From an uncultured Maribacter sp. (lineage in GTDB: Bacteria; Bacteroidota; Bacteroidia; Flavobacteriales; Flavobacteriaceae), in assembly GCF_947500985.1 (NCBI RefSeq), contig NZ_CANMTX010000010.1:42367-106366 (forward strand): a stretch of 64,000 nucleotides of DNA, in the 5' to 3' direction. Below are positions 8,058-17,099 of the stretch, one piece after another. Position numbers and translations under genes: made by a program. The notes below the pieces were generated by a model. It had not been told where the DNA came from. It did not search any database and was given only the letters and a program-made list of their open reading frames with translations. Each line of letters opens with the position of its first letter. Positions within the stretch are counted from its first letter, which is position 1.

Positions 8058-9983
8058 ATGATAACATTCACAACAATTATGTCCCAACAAATAAACAATC
8101 CCACTACATTCGTAGGAAATTACATCGGTATGATAAAAGTTCCCCAGGTATCTAATACCTCGTACCTAATTAGACAATTGCCAACACCAACGGCTTTCGT
8201 AGACACTAATTATAACATTGTTCAGACATCTGACAAGTGGACGAGTATTTTTAATGAAAATGAGGAGTGTGATAACTCTAGAAGCTTATTTGCGGTTTTT
8301 CCGAATTTAAGTGAAAAATGGAAAATGGTATTAGAAAACTGCTTTAAAGGTAATCCTCAGCCTATGGGTATTCATAAAACCATAGATACTAAAAATAATG
8401 AACTTTGGTTCGAATGGATCAATGCACCTTGGTATGATACCAATGAGAATATTGTAGGAGCAATTATACAATTAAATAATATTACCGACGCCGTTAGTAA
8501 TGAATTAGAACTCAATAAAAAAGATTTATTATTACAACAACAAGCAGAAATTACCAAAATTGGAAGATGGGAATATAACATTGTTGATAACCAACTATTT
8601 TGGTGTTCTACCACAAAAGCTATTCATGAAGTACCTGAACATTTTTCTCCAAATATTGAAACTGCTCTTTTTTATTATAAAGAAGGGCATAGTAGAAACG
8701 CTATATCTATGGCTCTTTTTGAAGCTCAAGATAAAGGAAAACCATGGAGCAATCTAAAGCTACAAATTATTACAACAACAGGTAAGGAAAAGTGGGTAAT
8801 GGCCGGGGGAAAACCTATTTTTAACAAAGGTGAAATGGTCGGATTAATCGGTACCTTTCAAGACATACACGAACAGGTAGAAGCTGACATAAAAATTATT
8901 AATAATGAAAAACTATTAAGAACACTCATTGACAATTTACCTGTAAACGTTTACATAAAGGATACGGAATCAAGAAAGATTCTAATCAACAAAGCAGAAT
9001 GTGAATATTTAGGAGTTAACGACCCAAAAGAAATTATCGGTAAGAGTGATTTTGAACTCTACCCTTATGAAGCAGCCGAAAAATCTAGAGAAGAAGATTT
9101 AGAGGTAATGAATACTCTTAAACCTGTAATTGGAAAAGAAACCGTTAAAACCACTATAGACGGTAAACAAACTTCTTTTTTGAGTTCTAAAATACCATTA
9201 TTAAATAACAAAGGTTTTGCTTATGGGCTTGTGGGTATTAGTCTAGATATTTCTAAACTAAAAGAAAAAGAAAAAGAGCTTAGAAATATTATAAATATTG
9301 CGTCGGTACAGAACAAAAAGTTATTAAACTTTGCACATATTGTTTCGCATAATTTACGTTCCCACTCGGCTAATTTTTCAATGCTTTTAAATTTTTTAGA
9401 AACCGAAAAAGATGAGGGAGAAAAGAAAAATATAATATCAATGCTTACTACGGCTTCAAATAATTTATTGGAAACATTAGATAACCTTAATGAAGTTGTT
9501 TCAATAAATACAAATACAAATATTGCAATCAAAGAAATAAATCTAAATAATAAAGTAATTGACTTGTGTGATAATCTTTCTCCTTTTATTGCTATAAATA
9601 GTGGGAAGATTGAAAACAACATTCCGGATAATTTCAACATAAAATCCGTACCAGCATACTTAGATAGTATATTAACAAACTTTATCACTAATGCGATAAA
9701 ATACAAACATCCAGATAGAGAAGCCCTTGTAATTTTAAGTGCAGAGAAAAAGGGAGGCTATTCTATTTTAACCATTACTGATAACGGTTTAGGTATTGAT
9801 TTAGATAAATATGGAAAAAAACTATTTGGTATGTACAACACATTTCATGAACACAAAGATGCTAGAGGTATCGGTTTATACCTTACTAAAAATCAAATTG
9901 ATGCCATGAACGGTAAAGTGGAAGTAACTAGCGAAACTGGAAAAGGAACAGAATTTAAAATTTTCTTCAATGACAAAAATTAG
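8058..9983 (+). CDS. PAS sensor histidine kinase (cytoplasmic), paralogue B
   Basis: A soluble kinase of up to 641 residues with the same plan as its upstream neighbour: N-terminal PAS, PAS fold-3 domain (KIGRWEYNIV... GKEKWVMAGGKP), a third PAS (LRTLIDNLPVNVYIKD...), then FAHIVSHNLRSH (probable phospho-His431) and an HATPase domain with ILTNFITNAIKY, ITDNGLGID and RGIGLYLTKNQ. A second ATG at 8079 (MSQQ) could be the true start. It overlaps the response regulator gene by 14 bases, so the two are translationally coupled and probably cognate. The pair of kinases probably arose by tandem duplication. Confidence 0.88.
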   Translation: MITFTTIMSQQINNPTTFVGNYIGMIKVPQVSNTSYLIRQLPTPTAFVDTNYNIVQTSDKWTSIFNENEECDNSRSLFAVFPNLSEKWKMVLENCFKGNPQPMGIHKTIDTKNNELWFEWINAPWYDTNENIVGAIIQLNNITDAVSNELELNKKDLLLQQQAEITKIGRWEYNIVDNQLFWCSTTKAIHEVPEHFSPNIETALFYYKEGHSRNAISMALFEAQDKGKPWSNLKLQIITTTGKEKWVMAGGKPIFNKGEMVGLIGTFQDIHEQVEADIKIINNEKLLRTLIDNLPVNVYIKDTESRKILINKAECEYLGVNDPKEIIGKSDFELYPYEAAEKSREEDLEVMNTLKPVIGKETVKTTIDGKQTSFLSSKIPLLNNKGFAYGLVGISLDISKLKEKEKELRNIINIASVQNKKLLNFAHIVSHNLRSHSANFSMLLNFLETEKDEGEKKNIISMLTTASNNLLETLDNLNEVVSINTNTNIAIKEINLNNKVIDLCDNLSPFIAINSGKIENNIPDNFNIKSVPAYLDSILTNFITNAIKYKHPDREALVILSAEKKGGYSILTITDNGLGIDLDKYGKKLFGMYNTFHEHKDARGIGLYLTKNQIDAMNGKVEVTSETGKGTEFKIFFNDKN

Positions 9984-10374
9984 TGATATTACCATTATTG
10001 ACGATGATGCTATAACGGTCTTCGGTTTACGTAAATTAATAACTTCAAGTGTTGAATACAACACTATTGAATCTTATTCCAATGGTAAAATTGCATTAGA
10101 CGCAATAACAGCTTTTTTAAATAATAACCAGCAAATACCTCAGATTATATTTTTAGATATTAACATGCCAATTATGGATGGATGGGAATTTCTAAAAGCT
10201 TTTCTCGAGCTTCCAATTACCCAAACTATTAGAATAAATATTGTAACATCATCAATCGACCCTCGCGATTATAAACAATGGGAGTTTTTTAAAAATAAAA
10301 GCCACCATTTAATCACTTTCAATCAAAAACCAATCGACAGAAATAAAATAACAGAAATTACTCAACTTGCTTAA
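9970..10374 (+). CDS. Single-domain response regulator
   Basis: The 134-residue protein is one receiver domain with nothing attached. The acidic pocket is IIDDDA (Asp11/Asp12), the phospho-acceptor is Asp63 in IFLDINMPIMDG, the switch Thr/Ser is in NIVTSS, and the conserved Lys is in NQKP. There is no DNA-binding output domain, so it should act by protein contact or as a phosphate shuttle. The start codon lies inside the 3' end of the upstream kinase gene (14-base overlap), which makes that kinase the best candidate partner. Confidence 0.9.
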   Translation: MTKISDITIIDDDAITVFGLRKLITSSVEYNTIESYSNGKIALDAITAFLNNNQQIPQIIFLDINMPIMDGWEFLKAFLELPITQTIRINIVTSSIDPRDYKQWEFFKNKSHHLITFNQKPIDRNKITEITQLA

Positions 10375-10441
10375 TGCTATAAAGTAATCGTTATTTTTAC
10401 AATCAATTATTGGCACTAATCACCTCTTTAATTGTTTGTAC

Positions 10442-12184
10442 ATGAAATATATATCACTCTTCTTTTTGGCTATTTTATTTTTCTCTTGCGAGAGTAAAGT
10501 TGAAAATACCAAAACCAATTACCCGACTCCTTTCGAAACTTCGAACAAGACAGAAACTGCGACCTATGAACAGGTACTAGATTTTTACCTAAAACTGTCT
10601 CAAGAGTTTTCTACTATAAACATACAGACCATTGGCACAACTGATAGCGGAAAACCATTACACGTAGTCACCTATAGTACAAAGGGTGATTTTGATTTTA
10701 AAAAATTAGGTGAAAATAATACCATGATGTTGATTAACAACGGTATTCACCCAGGTGAAAGTGATGGTATTGATGCCACCATGTTACTTTTTCGTGATTT
10801 GGCAAGCAATGAAATTGAAACACCGAAAGAGACGATCATAGCTACTATACCTATTTACAACGTTGGTGGTGCATTAAACAGAAATAGTACTTCTAGAGCT
10901 AACCAAAATGGACCTCTGGAATACGGATTTAGAGGTAATGCCAAAAATTATGATCTTAATAGAGATTTCATTAAAACCGATACCAAGAACGCTGCAACTT
11001 TTGCCGAAATATTTCATCTTATAAATCCTGATGTGTTTATAGACAATCATGTTAGCAATGGTGCCGATTACCAATATGCCTTAACCCATCTCTTTACACA
11101 ACATAATAAATTAGGCGGAAAATTAGGTGAATATATTCATGATTCATTGATGCCTCAATTACAAGAATCATTAGCAAAATCGAATTGGGATATTACTCCG
11201 TATGTGAATGTATTTAATACTCCACCAGAAAAGGGATTTCAACAATTTATGGACCACCCAAGATATTCTACCGGCTATACTACACTGTTCAATACTGTAG
11301 GTATGATGGTCGAGACACATATGTTAAAACCATACGACAAGCGTGTAGCAGGAACTTATGAATTGATGCGAAAAATGATTGCCATAACTGAAAAAGATGG
11401 CGATAAAATTAGAAAGCTACGTGATGCCGCTTTATCATCTTTTGACGAAGATGAATATTACTACATAGCATGGACAATTGATACCACCAAAGTATCTAAT
11501 TATATTTTCAAAGGCTTTAAGGCAGATACTATTATTAGTGCGGTTACTGGTTTAAAAAGGCTAAAGTACAACCGAGAGTTGCCGATTGAAACCGAAGTTG
11601 CTTATCAAGATTATTATAAATCTTCAGATTCCGTTAAAATTCCTAAAGCATATATTTTAGGTAGACAATGGCAAAATGTAATTGAAAAATTAGAATTAAA
11701 TAAGATCCTATACACCACGCTTCAAAAAGATTCGACACTTGCAGTAGAATCTTATAAAATCAATGATTATAAAACGTACACATCGCCCTATGAAGGGCAC
11801 TACCCTCATTATAATACTACCGTAAACGTCACAAATAGCACTAAAGAATTTCATGCGGGAGATATTATAATACCTACCAATCAACCAGGTTTTAGATATC
11901 TTTTAGAAACATTAGAACCCGCTGCAATTGACTCCTTTTTTAATTGGAATTTCTTTGACACTATACTACAGCAAAAAGAAGGATTCTCACCTTATGTGTT
12001 TGAAGATACCGCATTAAAAATGCTAGAAAATGATGCTGTTTTGAAAGCCAAATTTGAAAATAAAAAAAAGCTTGATTCAGATTTCAATGAAAACTGGCAC
12101 AAGCAATTAGACTGGCTTTTTAAACAAAGTGAACTTTATGAAAAGGCACATTTACAATATCCTGTGTATAGAATAAAAAAGTAA
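10442..12184 (+). CDS. M14-family zinc carboxypeptidase, lipoprotein
   Basis: From the ATG at 10442 the product has 580 residues. It begins with a lipoprotein signal peptide with the lipobox LFFSC (Cys16). The peptidase domain contains NNGIHPGESDG, where His103 and Glu106 form the zinc HxxE pair, then YDLNRDF (substrate-binding Arg) and FIDNHVSNG (third zinc His). These are the M14 carboxypeptidase signatures. It is probably tethered in the envelope and digests peptides there. The C-terminal third (about residues 350-580) has no motif I recognise. Reading from a TTG six bases earlier adds only two residues. Confidence 0.85.
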   Translation: MKYISLFFLAILFFSCESKVENTKTNYPTPFETSNKTETATYEQVLDFYLKLSQEFSTINIQTIGTTDSGKPLHVVTYSTKGDFDFKKLGENNTMMLINNGIHPGESDGIDATMLLFRDLASNEIETPKETIIATIPIYNVGGALNRNSTSRANQNGPLEYGFRGNAKNYDLNRDFIKTDTKNAATFAEIFHLINPDVFIDNHVSNGADYQYALTHLFTQHNKLGGKLGEYIHDSLMPQLQESLAKSNWDITPYVNVFNTPPEKGFQQFMDHPRYSTGYTTLFNTVGMMVETHMLKPYDKRVAGTYELMRKMIAITEKDGDKIRKLRDAALSSFDEDEYYYIAWTIDTTKVSNYIFKGFKADTIISAVTGLKRLKYNRELPIETEVAYQDYYKSSDSVKIPKAYILGRQWQNVIEKLELNKILYTTLQKDSTLAVESYKINDYKTYTSPYEGHYPHYNTTVNVTNSTKEFHAGDIIIPTNQPGFRYLLETLEPAAIDSFFNWNFFDTILQQKEGFSPYVFEDTALKMLENDAVLKAKFENKKKLDSDFNENWHKQLDWLFKQSELYEKAHLQYPVYRIKK

Positions 12185-12187
12185 AAC

Positions 12188-12778
12188 CTAATCTTCGCCG
12201 AACAAGATTTTAATATTTACATAAGAATTCTCAAGAGCCTTTTGAATTTTAGCTGGGCCTTTCCATTTCACTTTAAATATTCCTTCCTTTTTTTCAGGTT
12301 TTAATGTACCTTCAAAATCGGTACTCATAGCGTACCAATATACTTGCTTCAGTTTATTGACTCCGTTACGTTTAAAAATGTGATATGTGGTACGTATATA
12401 ACTATCAATAACAAGATTTCTTACGCCAGTTTCTTCTTCAACTTCGCGAATAGCACATTCTTCTATAGATTCACCCTTATCTAACTTACCTTTTGGTAAA
12501 TCCCATTTATCGTTTCTATAGATAAAAAGTACTTTTCCTTTCTTATTTTTAACCACGCCACCACCAGCAATGACCATAGGAATTTCTTTAGTGAACTTCT
12601 TTAAAATTTCATCGTGGTTAGGGTGATAAATGAACGCTTCTTTCAACTTCCCTTTCCTCAATGAACTTATTGCATCTTCAATAGATTCTTGATTTAACAA
12701 AAAATACTCCCCATTTGTAGTATCAGAGAGTTTATTTGTCAAAATCAAAGGCAATTCATTAACAAAAACTTTATACAT
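12188..12778 (-). CDS. NUDIX hydrolase
   Basis: From the ATG at 12778 the product has 196 residues. A complete NUDIX box (GX5EX7REUXEEXGU) is visible as GKLDKGES... REVEEETGV in the middle of the protein, after GGGVVKNKKGKVLFIYRNDKWDLP. It hydrolyses a nucleoside diphosphate linked to another group. The 65 N-terminal residues (MYKVFVNELPLILTNK...) are a flavobacterial extension of unknown role. The frame is open to 12913 but those codons lie inside pyrE on the other strand. The substrate cannot be told. Only seven bases separate this start from the divergent pyrE start. Confidence 0.88.
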   Translation of the reverse strand: MYKVFVNELPLILTNKLSDTTNGEYFLLNQESIEDAISSLRKGKLKEAFIYHPNHDEILKKFTKEIPMVIAGGGVVKNKKGKVLFIYRNDKWDLPKGKLDKGESIEECAIREVEEETGVRNLVIDSYIRTTYHIFKRNGVNKLKQVYWYAMSTDFEGTLKPEKKEGIFKVKWKGPAKIQKALENSYVNIKILFGED

Positions 12779-12781
12779 TTG
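12774..12781 (+). promoter_or_regulatory. TACATTTG -7-like element next to the pyrE start
   Basis: TACATTTG matches the Bacteroidota -7 consensus TAnnTTTG and ends five bases before the pyrE ATG at 12786. A transcript starting the usual few bases downstream would begin at or almost at the ATG. No -33 TTG is found at a good distance (the nearest lies 35 bases upstream), so this is tentative. Confidence 0.35.
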
Positions 12782-12785
12782 CGTC

Positions 12786-13430
12786 ATGGTTTTAGACAAA
12801 AACACTGCAAAAAAAACAGCAGAGCTTCTCCTGCAAATTAATGCAATAAAATTGAAACCCGAAAATCCTTTTACATGGGCTTCGGGCTGGAAATCTCCAA
12901 TATATTGCGACAATAGAATTTTACTCTCTTATCCTATCATCAGAAACTACGTTCGCGATGAAATGGCAAAGCAAGTTGAACAACTTTATGGCAAGCCAGA
13001 TTGTATCGTTGGGGTTGCTACAGGAGCAATAGGAATAGGAGCTCTAGTTGCCGATAAACTTAATTTACCTTTCGTATACGTAAGACCTGAGCCTAAATCT
13101 CATGGTCGTCAAAATCAGATAGAAGGTCATTTAGAAGCACACCAAACAGTTGTCGTCATTGAAGATTTGATTAGTACTGGCAAAAGTAGTTTAAACGCTG
13201 TTGATGCTTTAAGAGCTGTTGATGCGAACGTAAAAGGTATGTTAGCCGTTTTCACTTACGGTTTTGAAACAGCTGCAAATAACTTTAAAGAAAAAAATAC
13301 CGAACTGCACACTTTAAGTAGCTACGAATATCTTATTGAACAAGCATCTGATACTGGTTATGTAAAAGAAGAGCAGTTAATTACATTAATGGAATGGAGG
13401 AAAGACCCTTCAAAATGGACAAATAAATAG
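12786..13430 (+). CDS. pyrE: Orotate phosphoribosyltransferase
   Basis: A 214-residue enzyme that makes orotidine 5'-phosphate from orotate and PRPP, in de novo pyrimidine synthesis. It has the family segments NPFTWASGWKSPIYCDNR, VGVATGAIGIGALVADKL, the flexible loop RPEPKSHGRQNQIEG, and the PRPP-binding VVVIEDLISTGKSS. The length is normal. It is divergent from the NUDIX gene, and the START-like gene follows only two bases after its stop, so those two form an operon. Confidence 0.96.
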   Translation: MVLDKNTAKKTAELLLQINAIKLKPENPFTWASGWKSPIYCDNRILLSYPIIRNYVRDEMAKQVEQLYGKPDCIVGVATGAIGIGALVADKLNLPFVYVRPEPKSHGRQNQIEGHLEAHQTVVVIEDLISTGKSSLNAVDALRAVDANVKGMLAVFTYGFETAANNFKEKNTELHTLSSYEYLIEQASDTGYVKEEQLITLMEWRKDPSKWTNK

Positions 13431-13432
13431 TT

Positions 13433-13825
13433 ATGTTAATAGAAACACCAAAGACACAAGTATCTAAAAGTACAGAAGATACTTTCAACTTTTTGAATGA
13501 CCTGCCTAATTTTAGACAGTTAATGCCAGAGAATATTGACAAATTTGAAGTTTTGAACGAGAATAGATTTCTTTTTGCTTTAAAAGGAATGCCAGAAATT
13601 GTTTTGGAGAAAAAAGAACAAACACCTTTTACCCAAATTGTTTTAGGTGCTGCCAGCGAAAAACTACCATTTACGTTAACTGCAGATATTATAGAAATAG
13701 AAAGCGACAAAAGTGAGGTCGTTTTAAGTTTTAAAGGTGAATTCAATGCTATGATGGCGATGATGATAAAAAAACCTATCACTAATTTCATAAATACATT
13801 ATCAACAAATTTGGGTACAGTTTAA
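13433..13825 (+). CDS. SRPBCC (START-like) domain protein
   Basis: The 130-residue cytosolic protein reads as one SRPBCC/polyketide-cyclase-like fold: an N-terminal strand (TPKTQVSKSTEDTFNFL), the helix DLPNFRQLMPENIDKFEV, several strands, and a C-terminal helix (MMIKKPITNFINTLSTNLG). Proteins of this fold bind hydrophobic ligands, but nothing here points to a ligand. It follows pyrE by two bases and overlaps the 3' end of the convergent birA gene by four bases. Confidence 0.65.
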   Translation: MLIETPKTQVSKSTEDTFNFLNDLPNFRQLMPENIDKFEVLNENRFLFALKGMPEIVLEKKEQTPFTQIVLGAASEKLPFTLTADIIEIESDKSEVVLSFKGEFNAMMAMMIKKPITNFINTLSTNLGTV

Positions 13826-14553
13826 TACAACAGTTGTATTTCTTTCAACCCATACTCTTGATAATCACCATTTTCAAGTTTCACTATAAGCTTACCGCTA
13901 ATTGAAACTTCCTCTATTGTTCCTTTAAATAGTGTATCATGTCGGTTCTTAAAAGTACTCTTCTCTCCTATTTTAAATAATTGAGAATGATATTGAGCGT
14001 ACAATTCATTCTCTAGAGATTGTATTGGCTTATTTAAATAGCTATGCAATTGTTCTATTAAAGAATAAAATACCGAATCAAGATCAAATACGGTACCCAC
14101 AATATTTTTTAATGAAGACGCATTTGGAGCTTTTTCGAACACTTCTTGATTCACATTCAACCCAAAACCAACTATACTTCGTTTTATTTTAGATCCAGAT
14201 AAAATATTTTCGATAAGAATACCTCCTATTTTATTATTACCTGACAGAATGTCGTTAGGCCATTTTATACTCAAATCAGGTATACCTAAACGTTTTAAAC
14301 CATCTATTATCGCAAGAGACACACAAACACTTACCAAAAAAACTTCTTTAATAGGTACATCTATATTACTCTTCAATACACTGAAAGCTAGGTTTTTACC
14401 TGGCTCAGATTCCCATTTTGCATTCATTTGACCTCTGCCAGAAGTTTGATTCCTAGTTGTAATTACAGTAAAATCTTTCAATTCTTTTTGAAATGATAAC
14501 TCTTTTAAATAGGTGTTTGTAGATTGCGTGGCATCAAGTTTGATTATTTGCAT
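13822..14553 (-). CDS. birA: Biotin--[acetyl-CoA-carboxylase] ligase
   Basis: The 243-residue protein starts at the catalytic domain, with ATQSTNTYLKEL, TSGRGQMNAKWESEPGKNL (the biotinyl-AMP loop) and SIKWPNDIL (catalytic Lys region). A small C-terminal SH3-like domain (KGTIEEVSISGKLIVKL) follows. There is no N-terminal helix-turn-helix, so this is the monofunctional class I form and not a repressor of biotin genes. It attaches biotin to carboxyl carrier proteins. It diverges from rsfS. Confidence 0.93.
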   Translation of the reverse strand: MQIIKLDATQSTNTYLKELSFQKELKDFTVITTRNQTSGRGQMNAKWESEPGKNLAFSVLKSNIDVPIKEVFLVSVCVSLAIIDGLKRLGIPDLSIKWPNDILSGNNKIGGILIENILSGSKIKRSIVGFGLNVNQEVFEKAPNASSLKNIVGTVFDLDSVFYSLIEQLHSYLNKPIQSLENELYAQYHSQLFKIGEKSTFKNRHDTLFKGTIEEVSISGKLIVKLENGDYQEYGLKEIQLLY

Positions 14554-14619
14554 TTACTGTTCTTATTGTGAATCTATAATCTATTGTTAAAAACTAGTCC
14601 TAAAAGAACAAAAAAATAA

Positions 14620-14627
14620 TAACTTTG
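14620..14627 (+). promoter_or_regulatory. Predicted -7 element of the rsfS-ftsH operon
   Basis: TAACTTTG matches TAnnTTTG and ends 19 bases before the rsfS ATG at 14647. No -33 TTG lies at the expected distance. It is the only such element in the birA-rsfS gap on this strand. Confidence 0.45.
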
Positions 14628-14646
14628 TAAAAATTAAAATTTTTGA

Positions 14647-15021
14647 ATGCAGGAAAGTAAAACTAGCAAAGATGAGTTAATTGCATTAATAATTCAGGGA
14701 ATTGACGAAGTAAAAGGTCATAACATTAACCTATTAGATTTAAGAGAAATTGAGAATACCGTTTGTGACTACTTCATAGTTTGTAACGGTACTTCAAATA
14801 CGCATGTAAATGCGATTGTAGGTTCTATCCAAAAAACAGTAAGTAAAGCGATTCAAGATAAACCTTGGCACGTAGAAGGCGAAGACAATGCCGAATGGGT
14901 ATTAATGGACTATGTTAATGTAGTAGTTCATGTATTCCAGAAGCAAGTACGAGAATTTTATGATATAGAAGGTTTATGGGGAGATGCAAAATTCACAACC
15001 ATAGAAAGTAGCGTAAACTAA
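14647..15021 (+). CDS. rsfS: Ribosome silencing factor RsfS
   Basis: The protein of 124 residues has the DUF143/RsfS features: IIQGIDEVKGHNINLLDLRE, the NTVCDYFIVCNGTSNTHVNAI segment, and the W-rich end KPWHVEGEDNAEWVLMDY and EFYDIEGLWGDA. RsfS binds ribosomal protein uL14 and blocks subunit joining when nutrients are low. It is the first gene of a compact run with ftsH (12-base gap), a pairing common in Bacteroidota. Confidence 0.93.
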   Translation: MQESKTSKDELIALIIQGIDEVKGHNINLLDLREIENTVCDYFIVCNGTSNTHVNAIVGSIQKTVSKAIQDKPWHVEGEDNAEWVLMDYVNVVVHVFQKQVREFYDIEGLWGDAKFTTIESSVN

Positions 15022-15033
15022 TAAAAAATTAAA

Positions 15034-17058
15034 ATGGCAAAAGAAAACAAAACAAATCCGAAAAAACCAAAATTTAGCTCTTGGTGGATTTATGGATTAG
15101 TAGCAGTATTACTAATTGGATTTCAATTATTCAATAGTGATGATTTAGCTAGTACCAATAAAACGACTACTTCAGAATTACAACAGTACTTAAGAAATGG
15201 TGATGTAAAGAAGATTCTAATTATTACGAATACCAATCAAGCAAAAGTCTTTTTAAAAGATGAAGCTATTGCTAAAGATGTTCATAAAGATTTGAATGAA
15301 AAATCATTTCTACCATCTTCAGGTAATTTACCACAGTATACTTTAGACTATGGTGATCTTCAAATATTTCAAAATGAAATAACTGAAATCAAAAAAGAAA
15401 ATAATTTAGATACGATTATTGAATTTGGTAAAGAATCTACAGCCATTTTAGATTTCTTACTATCCTTATTGCCATTTGTTCTAATCATTGGTATATGGAT
15501 ATATTTAATGCGTAGAATGTCTGGCGGCGGCGGCGGTGGCGCTGGAGGTCAAATATTTAATATCGGTAAATCTAAAGCCAAGTTATTTGACGAAAAAACA
15601 GATACTAGAACATCTTTTAAAGATGTTGCCGGTCTAGAAGGAGCAAAAGAAGAAGTTGAAGAGATTGTAGATTTCTTAAGAAATCCAGACAAATACACTT
15701 CATTAGGTGGTAAAATTCCTAAAGGTGCATTATTAGTTGGCCCTCCAGGTACCGGTAAAACCCTTTTGGCAAAAGCCGTTGCAGGTGAAGCTAAAGTGCC
15801 TTTCTTTTCACTATCAGGTTCTGATTTCGTTGAAATGTTCGTAGGTGTTGGTGCTTCTAGAGTACGTGACCTTTTTAAACAAGCGAAAGACAAATCACCA
15901 GCTATTATTTTCATTGACGAAATTGATGCTATCGGTAGAGCTAGAGGTAAAAATAATTTTACCGGTTCTAACGATGAGCGTGAAAATACATTGAACCAAT
16001 TATTAACCGAAATGGATGGTTTCGGTACAAATACAAATGTTATTGTACTTGCAGCTACTAACCGTGCAGATGTATTGGATAAAGCTTTAATGCGTGCAGG
16101 TAGATTTGACAGACAAATTTATGTTGACCTTCCAGATATTCGCGAGCGTAAAGAAATTTTCGAAGTTCACTTAAGACCTATTAAAACTGCTGAAACTTTA
16201 GATTTAGATTTCTTAGCAAGACAAACACCTGGTTTCTCTGGTGCAGATATTGCAAATGTTTGTAACGAAGCAGCATTAATTGCAGCCCGTAATGAGAAAA
16301 AAGCGGTTACTAAACAAGATTTCTTAGATGCAGTAGATAGAATCGTTGGTGGTCTAGAAAAGAAAAATAAAATCATTACTCCTGGTGAGAAGGAAACTAT
16401 TGCTTATCACGAAGCTGGTCATGCAACCACAAGTTGGATGTTAGAACATGCTGCTCCTTTAGTGAAGGTGACCATCGTACCTAGAGGACAGTCCTTAGGT
16501 GCTGCATGGTATTTACCAGAAGAGCGTTTAATAGTTAGACCAGAACAAATGTTGGACGAAATGTGTGCAACAATGGGAGGTAGAGCTGCCGAGAAAGTTA
16601 TTTTCAATAAAATATCTACTGGTGCATTAAGTGATCTAGAGAAAGTAACCAAGCAAGCTCGTGCAATGGTAACTATCTATGGCCTTAATGATGAAATAGG
16701 AAACATAACTTATTATGATTCTGCTGGGCAAGATTCTTATGGTTTTTCAAAACCTTACAGTGAAGATACCGCTCGAAAAATTGATGCAGAAATATCTAAA
16801 ATCATAGAAGAGCAGTACCAAAGAGCAATTAAAGTGCTTACCGATAATAAGGACAAATTAACGACCTTAGCCGAACGATTGTTAGAGAAAGAAGTTATCT
16901 TTAAAGAAGATTTAGAAAAAATATTTGGTGTTAGAAATTTTGAAAAAGATATCCTAGCATTAGAAAACAAAAAAAATCTTGAAAAGTTAAAAGATTCAGA
17001 CTCAAATTTAGATTCTGATTCAAAAACGGAAGAGGAAGAAATTACAGAGAATAAATAA
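15034..17058 (+). CDS. ftsH: ATP-dependent zinc metalloprotease FtsH
   Basis: A 674-residue membrane AAA+ protease that degrades misfolded membrane proteins and short-lived regulators. It has a transmembrane helix at about 18-35, a periplasmic domain, and a second helix at about 143-160, followed by a Gly-rich linker (GGGGGGAGG). The AAA domain has GPPGTGKT (from residue 236), IIFIDEIDAIG and the second region of homology (AATNRADVLDKALMRAGRFDR). The zinc site HEAGH begins at residue 459. The C-terminus is an acidic, Ser/Asp/Glu-rich tail. Its place before cdsA and psd is notable because FtsH controls lipid balance in E. coli. Confidence 0.97.
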   Translation: MAKENKTNPKKPKFSSWWIYGLVAVLLIGFQLFNSDDLASTNKTTTSELQQYLRNGDVKKILIITNTNQAKVFLKDEAIAKDVHKDLNEKSFLPSSGNLPQYTLDYGDLQIFQNEITEIKKENNLDTIIEFGKESTAILDFLLSLLPFVLIIGIWIYLMRRMSGGGGGGAGGQIFNIGKSKAKLFDEKTDTRTSFKDVAGLEGAKEEVEEIVDFLRNPDKYTSLGGKIPKGALLVGPPGTGKTLLAKAVAGEAKVPFFSLSGSDFVEMFVGVGASRVRDLFKQAKDKSPAIIFIDEIDAIGRARGKNNFTGSNDERENTLNQLLTEMDGFGTNTNVIVLAATNRADVLDKALMRAGRFDRQIYVDLPDIRERKEIFEVHLRPIKTAETLDLDFLARQTPGFSGADIANVCNEAALIAARNEKKAVTKQDFLDAVDRIVGGLEKKNKIITPGEKETIAYHEAGHATTSWMLEHAAPLVKVTIVPRGQSLGAAWYLPEERLIVRPEQMLDEMCATMGGRAAEKVIFNKISTGALSDLEKVTKQARAMVTIYGLNDEIGNITYYDSAGQDSYGFSKPYSEDTARKIDAEISKIIEEQYQRAIKVLTDNKDKLTTLAERLLEKEVIFKEDLEKIFGVRNFEKDILALENKKNLEKLKDSDSNLDSDSKTEEEEITENK

Positions 17059-17099
17059 AATTGCTGTACTTTAGTTTAGCAATTATTTCAATAACGTAA

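Noticed and set aside
13381..13791. 136-codon minus-strand ORF opposite the START-like gene
   Set aside because: The plus-strand frame follows pyrE by two bases and has a recognisable fold; the minus frame has none.
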